NCBI GenBank assembly: GCA_964304625.1
Contig: OZ199838.1
Coordinates: 1,426,001-1,490,000 of the forward strand
From: Kudoa neothunni
Lineage: Eukaryota > Cnidaria
Direction: 5' to 3'
DNA length: 64,000 bases
This document shows positions 11,430 through 24,377 of this stretch, piece after piece. The translations under genes were made by a program, and so were the position numbers. The notes beneath the pieces are model-generated. The model saw nothing but the letters and a program-made list of their open reading frames with translations. It was not told where the DNA came from and made no database searches. Each line of letters begins with the position of its first letter. Position 1 is the stretch's first letter.

Positions 11430-12957
11430 ACCGTTGAATAATTATATCATGTTTTTTTGAATGCTCTCTACAACGCAGAACTAAGCAAAATAAGGAAGAG
11501 TCTTTATATTTTGAATAACTGGTATAAGAATAATGGGAAAATAAGGAGTTATCGTTTTATTAAGAAGAGGACAACATGTTTATATAGATTTTGCGCATGC
11601 GGGCTGGCATCGCATGTATAGTGTTACGTTATTTATTCAATATTTACTCGATAGAATTTCTGTAAATTTTAAGAAATGACATCGATGAATATTTTAAATA
11701 ATTTTATTCTGAAGATGTTTTTACATTAACTATTTTGGTATATAGCAAAAATAATTTCAATTCATTTTTCAAAAAACTTTCATAAAGATAGAAGAATACA
11801 AAAACTGGTGAGGAGTTACATTCCATTAACACTCTACAATATTGTTGGCAAAATTCACTTGGGGTGGAAATCCACCCCATTTTACTTAGAAGCTTAAAGT
11901 TATGCTAACCAAAATTAATTACGGTAGATGAGAAAAATTCTCAAATCCCCTGGGGATAGAAAATTATGTGAATTTATAAATCAACTCCCAGAAATTTCTT
12001 GGTTTATGTGAGGAGCGCATTTAATAATTTTACGCTATTAGGCCAGTGAGCCGCTCATTCATAATCCCCTCAGGTCCCAATAGAAAGTACGAACTATTGA
12101 TTAAAATCGTTAGGTTAGTGATTTATTGATTGGGGAAATGAGTAATAAATTTATTTTTAAAGCGTTGAGAAATATTGGCTTCAAATAATTTGTAATTTCA
12201 ATAATGATGAATTATGTGAATTCCAAAAATACCTTCTTGCGTGCGCTTTTCTCGTTTTTTCTTTTATAATTGTTGATAATAAATCACATGAATATTAGGT
12301 GCAAAGATTTTGCTTAATCAGATTACTTTTAAATTTTGGCCTAATTCATATTCGTCTAGAGTCGGGTTAGCGTGTAATCTCGATCATTTTGCACCAAGCA
12401 CCGAAAACAGCTAATTTTTTTCTTAATTTAACATAAGTATTAAAATTTCAATTTTCAGTTACATTTTTTTATCTCTGTTCCGAATCTAACGTAGTAAACC
12501 TAATACCTAATAGATAGGATTGCCTAAGACTCTGAAATAATGTGTTATTTTTTTCCTATTTACAAATATCGCATAACCCTTTTTAATTCATATTCAATAT
12601 AGTTTTTTTTAGTTTATAAATTTTTATTAGGACTTTTTGTTCAATGGAGAAGATTTTATACTTCAATTATTAGCGAAATTCAAACTAATAATAATTATAG
12701 TCATCAAACAAGTATTTTAGAACATAAAATTAAAAAAAATATAAATAAAAAATATTCAGCTAAAAATTTTACTTACATGAATATATTAAATAGGAGAATT
12801 ATTACCAATGAAAAACATGGATTTATTTGATATCGAATACATTATTACAACGTTTTATGCAAACAATTTTGTATAACACAGATGTTTTTGTCCAACATAA
12901 AAAAGTGATATCATTATAATGGAACATAATAGAATATAACATAGGTTTTCACCGTTA
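11430..12957. other. Intergenic, no gene seen
   Basis: AT-rich. It contains TGCGCATGCGG near 11,592-11,602 and a palindrome TGGGGTGGAAATCCACCCCA near 11,862-11,881. That palindrome resembles those at the ends of the piggyBac-type elements nearby, so a further decayed element is possible. Confidence 0.35.
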
Positions 12958-14012
12958 GCTACTATAAACATAAATGATGATTGTCGGTGTGTGTATCAGC
13001 AAATATTCTAATAATTGTTTAGGAAATAGTGATTTTGTCGATTTAAAGTTTGTTAAGTGGATTACGCGGTTTCAATAATAGGATAATATAGGCTTATGTC
13101 ATGGTTATGATCGGTTGAGGTTACCATTCCTCTTTATATGCTCCATCAAATGTTAATTTAACGGTGTCGTCTATCTTTGTGTATAAAGTTAGCGTGCCTC
13201 TTTGAGTGTTTTCTCGAATACACACCTTATGTCGGGAGTTTTAATGTGTTTGAATTGATAAGGAAACTTTAGAGGTTCTATTAATGATTTTAGAAATGGC
13301 AACAAATCTATATTTGCTCCTTTAATATCGAATTGTCAGGATATACTATATTCAGATATATTTAAGCTTTAAGATACAAGGACTGTGTCCGTAGATTTCA
13401 TTGAAATTTCCCGCTCTGTTAAACTTTCAGTGATTAAAATCAATGCATGTAGTTGTACTTTTATTTCATCCAATTATTTAAATTATTTACGATGATATAG
13501 ACACGATTTGTAGCTGTTTAAGGAGAATAACGCATTAAAGTTTATTCAGGGCCAAACGACAACAATTGGAATGATAAAAATTAAAGTTCGTAAATTTTAT
13601 TTTTCTATATCTTTTTCATTTTTTATCTCTCTTGAATTGTGATTGATCAACTTCTTGAGTCGGGCCAGAATTAGACTTTGAAAGAATCAAGGGAAAAATA
13701 TAACCTCTCAAATAACACTTTAAACGAATTTAAATAATTTGGGAATGAATAAAAATATGACAATGACCTAAAATTATTTAGCGTAGGTGACGGATCACGA
13801 ACTTATTAATTGAACGCTAGGATTGGCACACCCTTGCACAGAAATGATCATAATTCAAAATTTAAAATCAAAATCTTTAAAGTATGATGATTTAAAAGAA
13901 TATTAGTTTGACTGCTTTTATAGATAAATTTTGAACATTATTAAATTTTTTTAATGCTAATAATAAACACAGTGCAAAGTATTCCTAAGTAAAGCTGGGT
14001 ATTTCGCGAGAG
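12958..14012 (+). mobile_element. Helitron-type element, copy 1 (decayed)
   Basis: Aligns along most of its length with the better copy at 57,643-58,750. Shared blocks include the 5' CTACTATA-ACATAAA...GTC-GTGTGT, GATTTTGTCGATT-AAAGTTT, CTTTATATGCTC, GGTTCTATTAATG-TTTTA, TAGTTGTACT and GAACGC-GGGATTGG. The 3' GCTGGGTA-TTCGCG is shared as well. The CTAG terminus has decayed to GAGAG here. No long open frame remains. Confidence 0.7.
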
Positions 14013-14125
14013 TATGTGATAAAGTGAATTTTTCATCATTTTTAAGGACAAAACCAAAGATAAAATTGGAAAAAATTTTTATTATTTATAATTTTTTTGC
14101 TATAAATGATTTTTTTATTGTATAA

Positions 14126-15278
14126 TTAACCCTCTAATGTACTAAAAATTGATTACACTCCGACGAATTCTGAGTAAAAAATTACTTAGATTTTTATTTC
14201 TCTATTCGAACAAAAAAAAAATATTTGATTTCAGAAAATAAAAATAGGAAAAATTCCACCGCTAGATTCAGCTGTAAAACAACTAACATATCTATTAGTA
14301 ATCATAATCCTACGAAAACTGTATTCGTTAGAATCCACCATGGCAATTTTCGATTAAGGGCTTTATGTTTGAGCAGATTTCACATTTATATCATGTAATA
14401 AATATTTTTATTATTATATGTGAAAAAAAGAAGAACATTCAATGAGAATAAGGTTTGCAACAGTTTCATACATCTGAAACAAGTAGTAGTGGGTTTCTTA
14501 TCAATTTTCCGTAAAAACATTCAAACCTTGAATATATTGTTCATTTATTTTGTGTGATGAGTTGTAGCAGAATATATAAGGTCGAACTCTTAGTATTTTG
14601 AGCGTCAAGGATGTATCTTTCCATTAATGGAAAGATATAATAACTTTGCCTAATTTTCAAAAACTTTCTCCTAACCATATTATCTCCCAAGTTTTATTTA
14701 TATATGGAAACCGTATTTATAAATAATAAATCCATTAAATGGAAAAACAACACCATTGGCCGTCACTATTAATTGTGGGTTGACCCGAATTCTCGGTTTT
14801 CGATCTCGTAAGATTCTTCCGATATATCGGATTTAAAATATTCGTAACCATTTTAAAAGAATTTGACTAATAATTATAACTACTATCGGCTGGATCCATT
14901 CCTATTATCACAACAAAAAAGTTTAGTTGAAAGTCACGTGACCGCTCGTAGAAGTAATAGTGGTATAACTTCAAATTTATCCATTAGAAAAACTTAAAAT
15001 TTGTTATATATAATAATAATTATTTTATCTCTCAATTGGTGCGAACAAAATCTGTGGTAATTTTTTACCCCAAAAATTAATTGGAGTATAATCTTATTAT
15101 AATTTATTTGATTTTATATTTTTAGTCGTACTATTTTAATATCATATATTATTCGCCTTTTTGGAAGACTAGAAAAAAATTCATATCCTATGAAGATCAA
15201 ACAAATCACGTATACAACCAATAACTTCTTGTTGGGGTGAAAATTTACCCCAAATTCATTATTCACTAGAGGGTTTAA
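14126..15278. mobile_element. Non-autonomous piggyBac-type element with TTAA flanks
   Basis: The left end is TTAA (14,126-14,129) then CCCTCTAATGTAC. The right end is TTCACTAGAGGG (to 15,273) then T and TTAA (15,275-15,278). The termini are inverted copies of about 12 bp. A subterminal palindrome (TTGGGGTGAAAATTTACCCC, near 15,232-15,252) sits inside the right end. There is no transposase within the 1.15 kb, so it would be moved by a piggyBac transposase supplied elsewhere. Confidence 0.65.
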
Positions 15279-15294
15279 CTATTTATTCCATATT

Positions 15295-17055
15295 TTGAAA
15301 TTTTTCTATTTTAAATTGTTCAAAAACTTTTATTTGTCACATTCTAATAATTTATTACTGTGTCATGTAATTTTCGATTTAAACCGTCGATTTTATCAGG
15401 ATGGTTGGACATTACATTTTTTGGATTGTTTCGGAAAATTCGCCTTAATACGAATTGACAGAAATGATGTGTTTTGGGTTATTATATCAAGGATTGAATT
15501 GGTTAGATGAATCTGTTTTAAAAAACTGCAAGTTAAGGTTACCTAAAAAACAAAACCATATGCAGAAACATTTTGCATTATCGAAGCATCGTACAGCCAT
15601 AGAATCGTTAAAGGATGTCTCCCCAAGGCGATTTCGTTATTTAGAAATGATAAAAAGAAAAACACAAAGATTTATCTTGTTTCGGCTGTAGTGTATGACA
15701 GATTACAATATAATATAATATATAATCACACAAGACCTATAGGTTGTTCCTAAAAATATTGTCCAACAGCACCTTCATATTCTAACGTTAAAACTTTTGT
15801 TGATAAGCACTTTCCTACCTTGTTTGAAAAAAAATATTTTGGCAATGTCAATTTTTCCGACAGTATTTTTTAGACAAACCGTTGTTTGCAATTGCAATAA
15901 ATTTTTTCGGAGATACGATAAACATGTTCTTTCAGATGAGAGAAAATCTATTTTGAGTGGAAAATAGTGTAATTAAAAGCTAATTTTATTACATTCTGTG
16001 TATAATCTCGTTTATGTATGAAAGCGTCGAAGATTGCATGCTCTACCAATAACTAATTCATACTCTTACATTTATTTCCTTTTTGATTAATAGATTCATA
16101 AGAATACGATTGGGTGATCTCGTAAGTAGATACTACGTAAAAATACATTTCTGCCATGCAAGGAACCACAATGTTGGACGAATAATTATAAACGGATATT
16201 AAAATATTATCATATTTTTATTCTTCAAATTTTGCTAGCTAGTAAATAACACGCCGTTTTTGAGATTTTTGATGTAACGATTTGTAAAATTGCCATTGTA
16301 CAAAAAATATTAAAATCATTATTTCGAATTATATCGCCTATTTTAGTATGGAAAAATATCCACATAAAAGGACTCATATTTCCTATTGGCTCATTACTAC
16401 AGATGAACATTGGTCACCTATAACTATTGTATTTTACTGTAATAACGATACCATTTAATCATCCTGTTACGCAAAACCATGTTAGCGACAAAAATATTTC
16501 CAAAAGTAATTAAATAACAATAAGAAATTATGGCATCTAAAATGAAAATAATTAATATATAAAAAATGAAAAATAAATAGTAAAAAAATTTAAATTCCAA
16601 AGGCACACACACACACACGCTCAATAATAATTTTTAATCAAGAAAACTTCTATTCACAGCCGTACCCAGCTTTAGTTATTTAGAATCTGTTATATTTAAT
16701 TGTTTATGAATAACCGATCAACCCTTAAGAATTAGAAAAAATTATAGTCAAAACCAGTGACACCTTGAATATTATTACCCCAAAAATAGCAACTTCCAAA
16801 ATATACTTAATCACTAATTAATTTATAATTTGTTGAGAGAAAATATTAATTTTTTTCAAAATAAATAAAAACTATTAACGACTAATAAGGAATGATTGAT
16901 TTGAATAATTATTTTAGTCATCTCAAGATAACTACTGAGAGATAGTACGAATTCCGAGAAAAATCGAAGGGCGCTGACCTATGCCATTTAAGGCCTGAGT
17001 CAAGACTCCACACATGCGTACTTAGAATCGATTACTGATATACCGATAAGATCTT
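15295..17055. other. Intergenic with unassigned short open frames
   Basis: Two overlapping open frames on the plus strand (15,295-15,510 and 15,455-15,691) code for short basic peptides that I cannot assign. They may be exon or transposase debris. No introns or conserved motifs support them as a gene. A short CA repeat lies near 16,605-16,617. Confidence 0.35.
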
Positions 17056-19808
17056 ATGCCAAGTATATTTATTTGTTACAAGCTATTTTTAGATGATATA
17101 GGACATTTTGATGATAATGACGACAATGATGATGGTTTGGAAATTGCGCCGAAGTAGATGAGACAATTTTTAATCCCAACACCTAATTATGGTTTTAACT
17201 TAAAATTTAAAAATTCTAGATCATCAATCGCAAGGAAACGTAAAGTGATGATTCTGGAAGATTCGGATCAATCCAATGAACACTTTCCTCCACTTCAATT
17301 TGATGACCAACCTGCCAAATCTACCTCTGATTCCAAGAAAACCACTTCAAAGTATCTCTTTTTCATCCTAAAGTTAGCACTAAATCAAATATTATTAATG
17401 AAGATCTGGGGATAAGAGTGATTCGAATAAACCCACCAAAACGATAAATAACTACTTTATGGCATTACATCGGGAACCACCCAAAAAATTAGGATCTAGA
17501 CCTTTACCTAGAGTAGATGATTATTTTTTGCTTTATTTCCAAATTCAATCGATTTATTTATTAGGGTAGAGATGATTGTTTGGAAGGTTTGACTTTTGTA
17601 ATCACTGGAGTTTTGGATTCGATTGAACGTGATGATGCAGTAAATCTAATCAAGAGGCATGGTGGTAAGGTGACTTCGGCGGTAAGTGGAAAAACATCGT
17701 ACGTGGTGTTGGGACGCGAAGCTGGTCCTGCAAAGTTGGAAAAAGTGATTTCTGCGGTTGAATTTTTTTGAACAAAAATTGGTAATAGATTAAAAAATTT
17801 AAAACTCCAACTATCGATGACGAAGGTTTGTATAAAATGATTGAAGAACATCCCATTAGTGCTGATAATGTGGAAGAAAAACAACCACAAAAAGTTAACG
17901 ATAGTAATACTGTCAAGATTGAATCACAGCCAACAACCGAAATAACTCCAATAAGTGGCGATTCAAAAACACCAGACACTATAGATATTAAAGCGCCAAT
18001 ATCTACTATTAATTCAAACACATCAGGGTCTAGATCCAGATCAATATCTAGATTGTGGGTTGACAAATACAAACCTACTACGTTAAAAAATTTGGTGGGT
18101 CAACATGGCCCCAGTAGTCCTGCTAACAAACTAGTAGCATGGCTTAATAATTGGTATTCTCAGAAAAATAGCGATTCAAAAAAGTCCGGATCGTTTGGAA
18201 GGGATGACGGTTCGCAATACAGAGCTGCTTTACTGTCTGGTAAGCCTGGTGTCGGAAAAACCACAACAGCCATTCTTTGTTGTAAGGAGTTGAACCTGGA
18301 TTATATTGAGTTGAACGCTAGTGACACACGCAATGGATCTCTACTGAAGAACACCATAAAAGAGTCTGCAAAGGGAGGATCGTTTTCTTTTTTTCTCAAA
18401 CCCCAAAACTCATTGACAAATAACGACCAAAATAAGAACATGCATGTTATAATAATGGATGAAGTGGACGGGATAAGTGGAAATCAAGATAGAGGGGGTT
18501 TAACTGAGTTGGTGGCAACTATAAAAAATACTCGTGTTCCCATTATTTGTATATGTAACGATCGATCCAATCCAAAAATAAGAACGTTGGCCAATTATTG
18601 CTATGATTTGAGATTTCAACGTCCACGGGTAGAACAAATCAAAGCATTCTGCTCGACAATAGCCTTCAAAGAGCAACTATCAATTCAACCTCAAGCACTA
18701 AGCGAAATTATTTCTGGTGCCGATCAAGATATTCGTCAAGTGATCAATCGACTGCAGATGTGGACAGCCACAAACAACTCACTCAACTTTGATCAAGTTC
18801 TCGAGGAAAACAAACACAGCTACAAAGACTCCACACAGAATGTTTTCGAGGCGGTGAGAAAGTTGATGAGCTCCACCGAATCACATAAAATGTCTACCAA
18901 CGATAAAATGGATCAGTTTTTCGTTGACTATTCGATTATGCCGTTGTTTGTGGAAGAAAACTATGTTTTGGTTCAACCAACCTCGTTCAACAACCAACAC
19001 TCGCACAAAAATCCCAAAATACAAACTCTCAACACATTCACTGATGTCTGCGATCTTATGGCATTGTCCACTATCGCCGACAAACTCATACGATCAAAGC
19101 AGGCGTGGAATTTACTTCCAGTACAAGGAATGTTGTCGTGTGTTTTACCGTCGGATTTGGTTAACGGCCACTTACAAGGGATGATAAACTTTCCACAGTG
19201 GCTTGGCAAAAACTCCACCCAGGGTAAAAATGAACGTTATCTCGATCAGCTCAATCTACACACACGTGTCTCAACCCACTCCAATAGAAAAGATCTCATC
19301 CTGGACACTCTACCGTTTGTGCATCGTTATATGGTGGGCAATCTGTGCGACCACAATTGTGTTGAGGATGGCTCGTTAGACAGCGTTGTTCAATTGATGA
19401 AACATTACAATCTCACCCGCGAAGATTGGGATCTAATACGAGAACTTCAAATGTACGATTTGTTAGAGAGTAATAGTTCTAGGAAAATCCCATCAAAAGT
19501 TATTTGAATATTAGGGTATGTGTTGATATGTAGATGTATTTTAGACGCTGACTTCATTCACGAGATCCCTAAATAAAGTAAAAAGAATAATGCCCTACAA
19601 CCAATCAAAACCAAATAAAAAAAGTATCAAGGCAGTCGCCGAGGAATTGTTAAAAATGAGTATTGATGACAGTGTGGAGGGAGATGAGGAATCCTCGGAT
19701 GAACTACCAACTCCTGTGTTGGTCAGTAGTGACACCAAAGTTGTAGCTCGAAAACGCGCCGCCGGTTCTACCACCAGCAGAGCGACAAAAAAGTCCAAAA
19801 TTATCTAA
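17056..19808 (+). CDS. RFC1: Replication factor C subunit 1 (clamp-loader large subunit)
   Basis: Largest subunit of the RFC complex, which loads PCNA at primer ends. An acidic and basic N-terminus leads to MALHREPPKKLGSR, then a BRCT domain (LEGLTFVITGVLDSIERDDA, GKVTSAVSGKTSYVV). After a linker come LWVDKYKPTTL, Walker A GKPGVGKTTT near 18,240, NASDTR, Walker B IIMDEVDG, LRFQRPRVEQIK and the RFC1 C-terminal domain. Introns start at GTATCT (near 17,353), GTAGATG (near 17,512), GTGATTT (near 17,737) and GTTATTTG (near 19,500). The last joins SK to TLTSFTRSLNK, matching the RFC1 tail. For the start I prefer ATG 17,056, a 30-nt intron, then NDIGHFDDND, which echoes MDIRKFF of other RFC1s. ATG 17,158 is the alternative. 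The long N-terminus of vertebrate RFC1 is mostly absent. Confidence 0.93.
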
Positions 19809-19812
19809 CCAC

Positions 19813-19818
19813 AATAAA
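19813..19818 (+). promoter_or_regulatory. Possible RFC1 poly(A) signal
   Basis: AATAAA starts 5 nt after the RFC1 stop codon. Such hexamers are common by chance in DNA this AT-rich. Confidence 0.35.
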
Positions 19819-19829
19819 ATTGTTAGTGT

Positions 19830-22180
19830 GAATGTGTCTATTTTGTTCTCTCTATATATCTTATTTGGATTTTTTGCCGATGAGCTTCTTAGGAGATAAA
19901 TTAGATATTATATTATTTTCACTTTTTCTAAGCAATTAATTTAGTTCATTAATAAAAGATTGAATGAATAGCTTTAAATGATTTTTTTCTTCAATTTCTA
20001 ATTCATCAACTTATTTACCGCAGTTTGTTTTACGTTACCTAATTTTTGAAAGCTAGATTTTTTCTATCTTGATCGTTCTTAGCCTGTTGCGGGTTTTGTT
20101 AGTTTCGACTTTCTTTATCCTTTCAGGTGCCCCGAATAAGATAATTTCTTCCTAATTCCTAACAGACGCAATTTATTCAATTGAAATTTCGTGAATTCTT
20201 CAATATTTATTTAGCACACCTGTAGACAACAATTTTAATTTATATTTAACTTTTACAAGAAGCATGGCTTGAAATTTTTAATTGGTTCGATGGTTTCGTT
20301 CATAATAATCATTTTTGCGACTGCGAAATATTCATTTATATTTCTTTGAGTATTTAAATCGAATATATCTCATTAATTTTAATTTGGGCTAGATATTCTC
20401 AAATTTAAATTATGAGATAAGGAATAACGAAGATTAATACAAAACAATCGTGGTCTGGTGAATGTTGTTTCGTTGTAGAGTTGAGAGTTTCAACGTAATT
20501 TAATCATGTAATGGGGTTTGAGGGAAGTTTAATGAATAACATGGAGTAGAGCCTGATTTTGAGATCATGACGTTGTCATAACCTGAGGATGATCTCGTGT
20601 GCCCTTGTTGTCCGTATATTTTGATGTGTTGATAGGTTTGTGTGTACTCCTCTCCATAAATTTAGACGTTTTATTCGAAATTAGACTTTTTTCGTACTTG
20701 CAACTCTATAATATCGACAAGAAGTTTATACAAGGTTTATTTTGGCCCAGGTTGATGTTTAAATTGTAGAATACCTATCGATTAATCGGGTTTCATGGCC
20801 GATTGTAATCAATAATATCTTAGAAATATGTTTTAAGTAGTGTTGAGTCGTTTAAATAATAAAAAAATAATTTCTAAATTGATTTCTACTGGGATCTCTC
20901 AGGGACCCCATGGGTACACAAGGAATTTTTTTGAGCTCGGTATGGGAAGGGTTAAAGGATGAAACTATCTTATAATTGGAATTATTTGTTTAAAATTAAC
21001 GCAGTAAATTGTTACATTTTGAATCTTTAGGAATATTAACATTTTTAAGGAGGAAACAAGTTGTTAGTAACATTAGATAGCCATTTATTAGATTAAATGT
21101 GGACTTATTCAGTGTTCGTAAAAATTAAAAGAGTTGGATTAAAATGAGCGCAAAGTTTATAAAAGTTGTCGTACGATGATTATCCATTATATCATAATGT
21201 TTAATACTGATATACTTACCTTGACTAAGTTTTACTGTTTGTTCGTCCGATATATATTTGCAAAAGTCAAGAAAAAAATTTTACGGCCGAGCATGCCTCA
21301 CCTCGAATGCACGAATTCTACGTAGGCAGCATATCTCGCCAAAGTGTATTATATTTGATTTGTGCATAATTGAAGTTATAGTAGGTCTGTAAAATTAATA
21401 AAGTCAATTAATTTAATTTTCAATATATTATTTTCTCTTCATAAATATAATAAATTTAAGCTATTTATTAAGTTATAGCTGTTTACAACAATCCCCAAAT
21501 TTGCTCTTTAATTCACATATCACATTCCGGATAATTAAGATCCATTGTAATACTTTTAATTTAAAGAATAATTTCTTCAAAATATTTTCGCTGATATTTT
21601 TTCTATTATCAAATTCATAAAATTCTCTCATAGTTCGTATTCGGTAAAATACGAGATTTCCATGATCATTAATCAATTTTTAATTCATACCCCTTCGATT
21701 AGACGATTATCTTATTGGTGCATTAATTAACATAACCCTCAACAAATAAATAAATAAGTAAATAAGTAAGTAAATAAATAAATAAATAAACAAATAATTA
21801 ATTAATTAATTTCTCTCATAAATAAAAATATTTGCATTTGTAATTTATCAAATAAGGCAAGAAAAATAGAATGTATGACAATAACCTACATTTTGCAGCT
21901 TATGATAATCACGCGCAAGCGAGTCGCTTTGCAATTTTTTACCACAAATCAGTTTTATTCTTATAATTATCAACCGAAATAAACAGATAATTCTCCTTAC
22001 GCATATAGATTGTTATTTACTATTGGAAAACAATATACTACCTATTGGGAAAGGTTTTTATCCCGCATGCGTGTATCTAGGAATAATTCGGATTATACAT
22101 TAGAAAACAAAACTTTCTCTTCATTCTCCTCATTTATCAAACTCACACATTTAACAAGGTGTTACCTAGCTGTATAGCGG
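19830..22180. other. Intergenic, unresolved coding-like fragments
   Basis: On the minus strand there is a coding-like stretch near 20,515-20,655 (EEYTQTYQHIKIYGQQGHTR and on to a stop). There is also an ATG-led exon candidate near 21,390-21,300 with a GTGAGG donor. I could not join them in frame, so I do not call a gene. A tetranucleotide-like AAAT tract lies near 21,743-21,795. Confidence 0.3.
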
Positions 22181-22214
22181 TGTGAGATACAAGGTGGCGT
22201 TATTGCTGGAACTC

Positions 22215-22433
22215 ATGCCAACGAGAGTACCACGAATAAAGTTTCCTGTGAGAAAACAAAAACTCACACCAAATACAATAACATCTAATTTCCAAAATCC
22301 TATAAGCAGAGAAATCCACCCAAGTACTCCAACTAAAACATCTATCCCAATCAATCCAAATACTCGATCAAAAATCGTTAACGAAGCTGTTACCCCCCTT
22401 AAAATACCAACGATTACATATAAGCGATGTTGA
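22215..22433 (+). CDS. KGD4: KGD4/MRPS36-like subunit of 2-oxoglutarate dehydrogenase
   Basis: A 72-residue protein from an ATG at 22,215. Its N-terminus contains VPRIKFPVRKQKLTPN. This matches human MRPS36/KGD4 (TPLIRFPDRRDNPKPN) without gaps at P, I, R/K, F, P, R, P and N. In other eukaryotes the protein anchors the E3 component to the mitochondrial 2-oxoglutarate dehydrogenase complex. The rest is Ser/Thr/Pro/Asn-rich and poorly conserved. The family's usual C-terminal KYRR...GG end is not clear here (it ends ITYKRC). A similar-length opposite-strand frame looks like an overlap only. Confidence 0.6.
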   Translation: MPTRVPRIKFPVRKQKLTPNTITSNFQNPISREIHPSTPTKTSIPINPNTRSKIVNEAVTPLKIPTITYKRC

Positions 22434-22786
22434 AATATCGGTGATAAATGTAAATAATTTCGGTCATACATTAAATCTAACTTATTTAAATAGAATGGTG
22501 GCTATATTGAAAAAAGAACAAAATGAATTTAATCTAATTCGCCTTTAATCGATAGCTATCGTTGATTTTTATCACGTGTATGCGTTGTGCGCGTGTTGAA
22601 CACACGTTAAGTCTGCGATACTGAGATTTTTCATCTATTGAGAAATGTAATCGGACGTAGACAATATCAACTATAAGAGGTTGGTAGTAGCTAGCAATTA
22701 AAGTTATTAGTTGCATATGCTTCAACCTTACAGTGCTTTAATGTGTGTTATAATATTGACACGATAGTTGTTGGGTTTTGTGTTGG

Positions 22787-24344
22787 CTAGGAGTCATCGG
22801 AGTTGGGCACATTTAGGATTTCAATTGAGTCCTCTTCGGTGGATTCGGTTTTGTCGATTCGACGAAATCTTGTAGGGTCCGGTTGGGTTACACCGATATG
22901 AAGGCTCTCTAATAGTTCAACTGTTTTCCAGGCCTGTTCCTCACTTTCATTTTCCGCTACAATGTAGTTTAGGATTAGAGAAAAGCTTGTTATTTGATAA
23001 TATGACAGGAATAAAAATAGTTTACGTTTGCAATCGGCGATAGCTTCATGTAGATCCCACACCTAAATATATTGTTTTTATGGTTGTTGAATCAGAGAGA
23101 TTTATGGATTGGCGTGTGGTAATTTAAGTCTAATAAAATGACAACTTGAACACTTCCGTTGGCGTGACCTGTGAGGAGTATTCGCGTGTGATTCCTGTTG
23201 CCGCCGATGTTGATAAAATCGTTGTATTCAGCAAAAGTTGTGATAGGGGAGCCATCAACACTTTTAATGGTGCACAACCTATAATACACAAAGTAATAAT
23301 TGTAGATAATTGTTGAGATTGGCCATCATACAGAGTTCCGTCTGCAGCGTTAATAACTCGTAACGAATTTCCGTTGGGATGTATTCGTTGAATGAAAACA
23401 TGGAAATCTCTGTTATGTCCATAGGGTCCTTGAGTAAATTTTTTCACAAAATTATCTCATGTTGTAATAGTTATCAAATCACCGATTTTAACATGATTTC
23501 TGTGGTCATCATCGTAGCGCAAAGTAGTAACATTGAAGGAAGCGTGAGCGATGGGGCCAGGCTGGGTGGAGATTATATCCCTAAATCTGGTCACTGTCCA
23601 GGTTTTCACATGATTCGAGTGGCAACACACTGACAACAAATTTTCAAATTAATATCTGAATTAAACCATAAAAAAATCCAACCTGAAATCAAATGTTTTC
23701 TGGTGAGAGAGATTATGGTGATGGGGTGATTATGTACAAAAAAGGATTTGTAGGAGATATTTCCTATTCCCACAGTTTCAGGACGATAGACAAGAATTTT
23801 TATAAATCCACAAATAGTCCCGTATGCCAGCTCGATCCAATTATCAACATCTATCGAATACGCGACATAATTTGTTTATTCACAACAACACACACGGAGA
23901 AATCACTTTGAGAGTTCTCTTTGAAGTAATAGGAAAGCGCGGTGATTTCTTCTCTATCGGTATCTGTGATGAGATCGGTAAGAAGTATGTCTTGATTGCA
24001 GATGTTTACCGGGAATTTTTCAACATCTATACAACAGAATACATGCAACTTGGGGGTGGTTTAGAATTTCCAAATCAATTACCCATGTATTTGATGGAGC
24101 CATTTTTATAGCCGATAAATATCATTTTCTCGGATACTTCTATGCAAGAGATAGCAGTTGTACTTTGTTGCTGTAGATGATTGGAATTAATGTAAATACA
24201 TTTTATAGTGTTATCACATTACTTTGATGACGTGAGTAGATGTATTCCAAAAGTTGATTTGTCCGATTTTATTGGCAAAAAACAATTGGTTGCTAATAAA
24301 ATACAACCAGGAGCAATTTGTGAATTCGAATGTCTCTATTATTA

Positions 24345-24377
<33 letters not shown>

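Noticed and set aside
15295-15691. Two overlapping open frames that might be a transposase or host exon
   Set aside because: No motif of any family I know and no supporting termini or splice sites; kept only as an unassigned note.
20510-21400. A possible minus-strand gene with exons near 21,300-21,390 and 20,515-20,655
   Set aside because: The exon candidates could not be joined in frame with valid acceptors; no family match.
22166-22471. Minus-strand open frame with several hydrophobic stretches
   Set aside because: It overlaps the plus-strand KGD4-like frame, which has a specific family match; the hydrophobicity comes from reading the complement.
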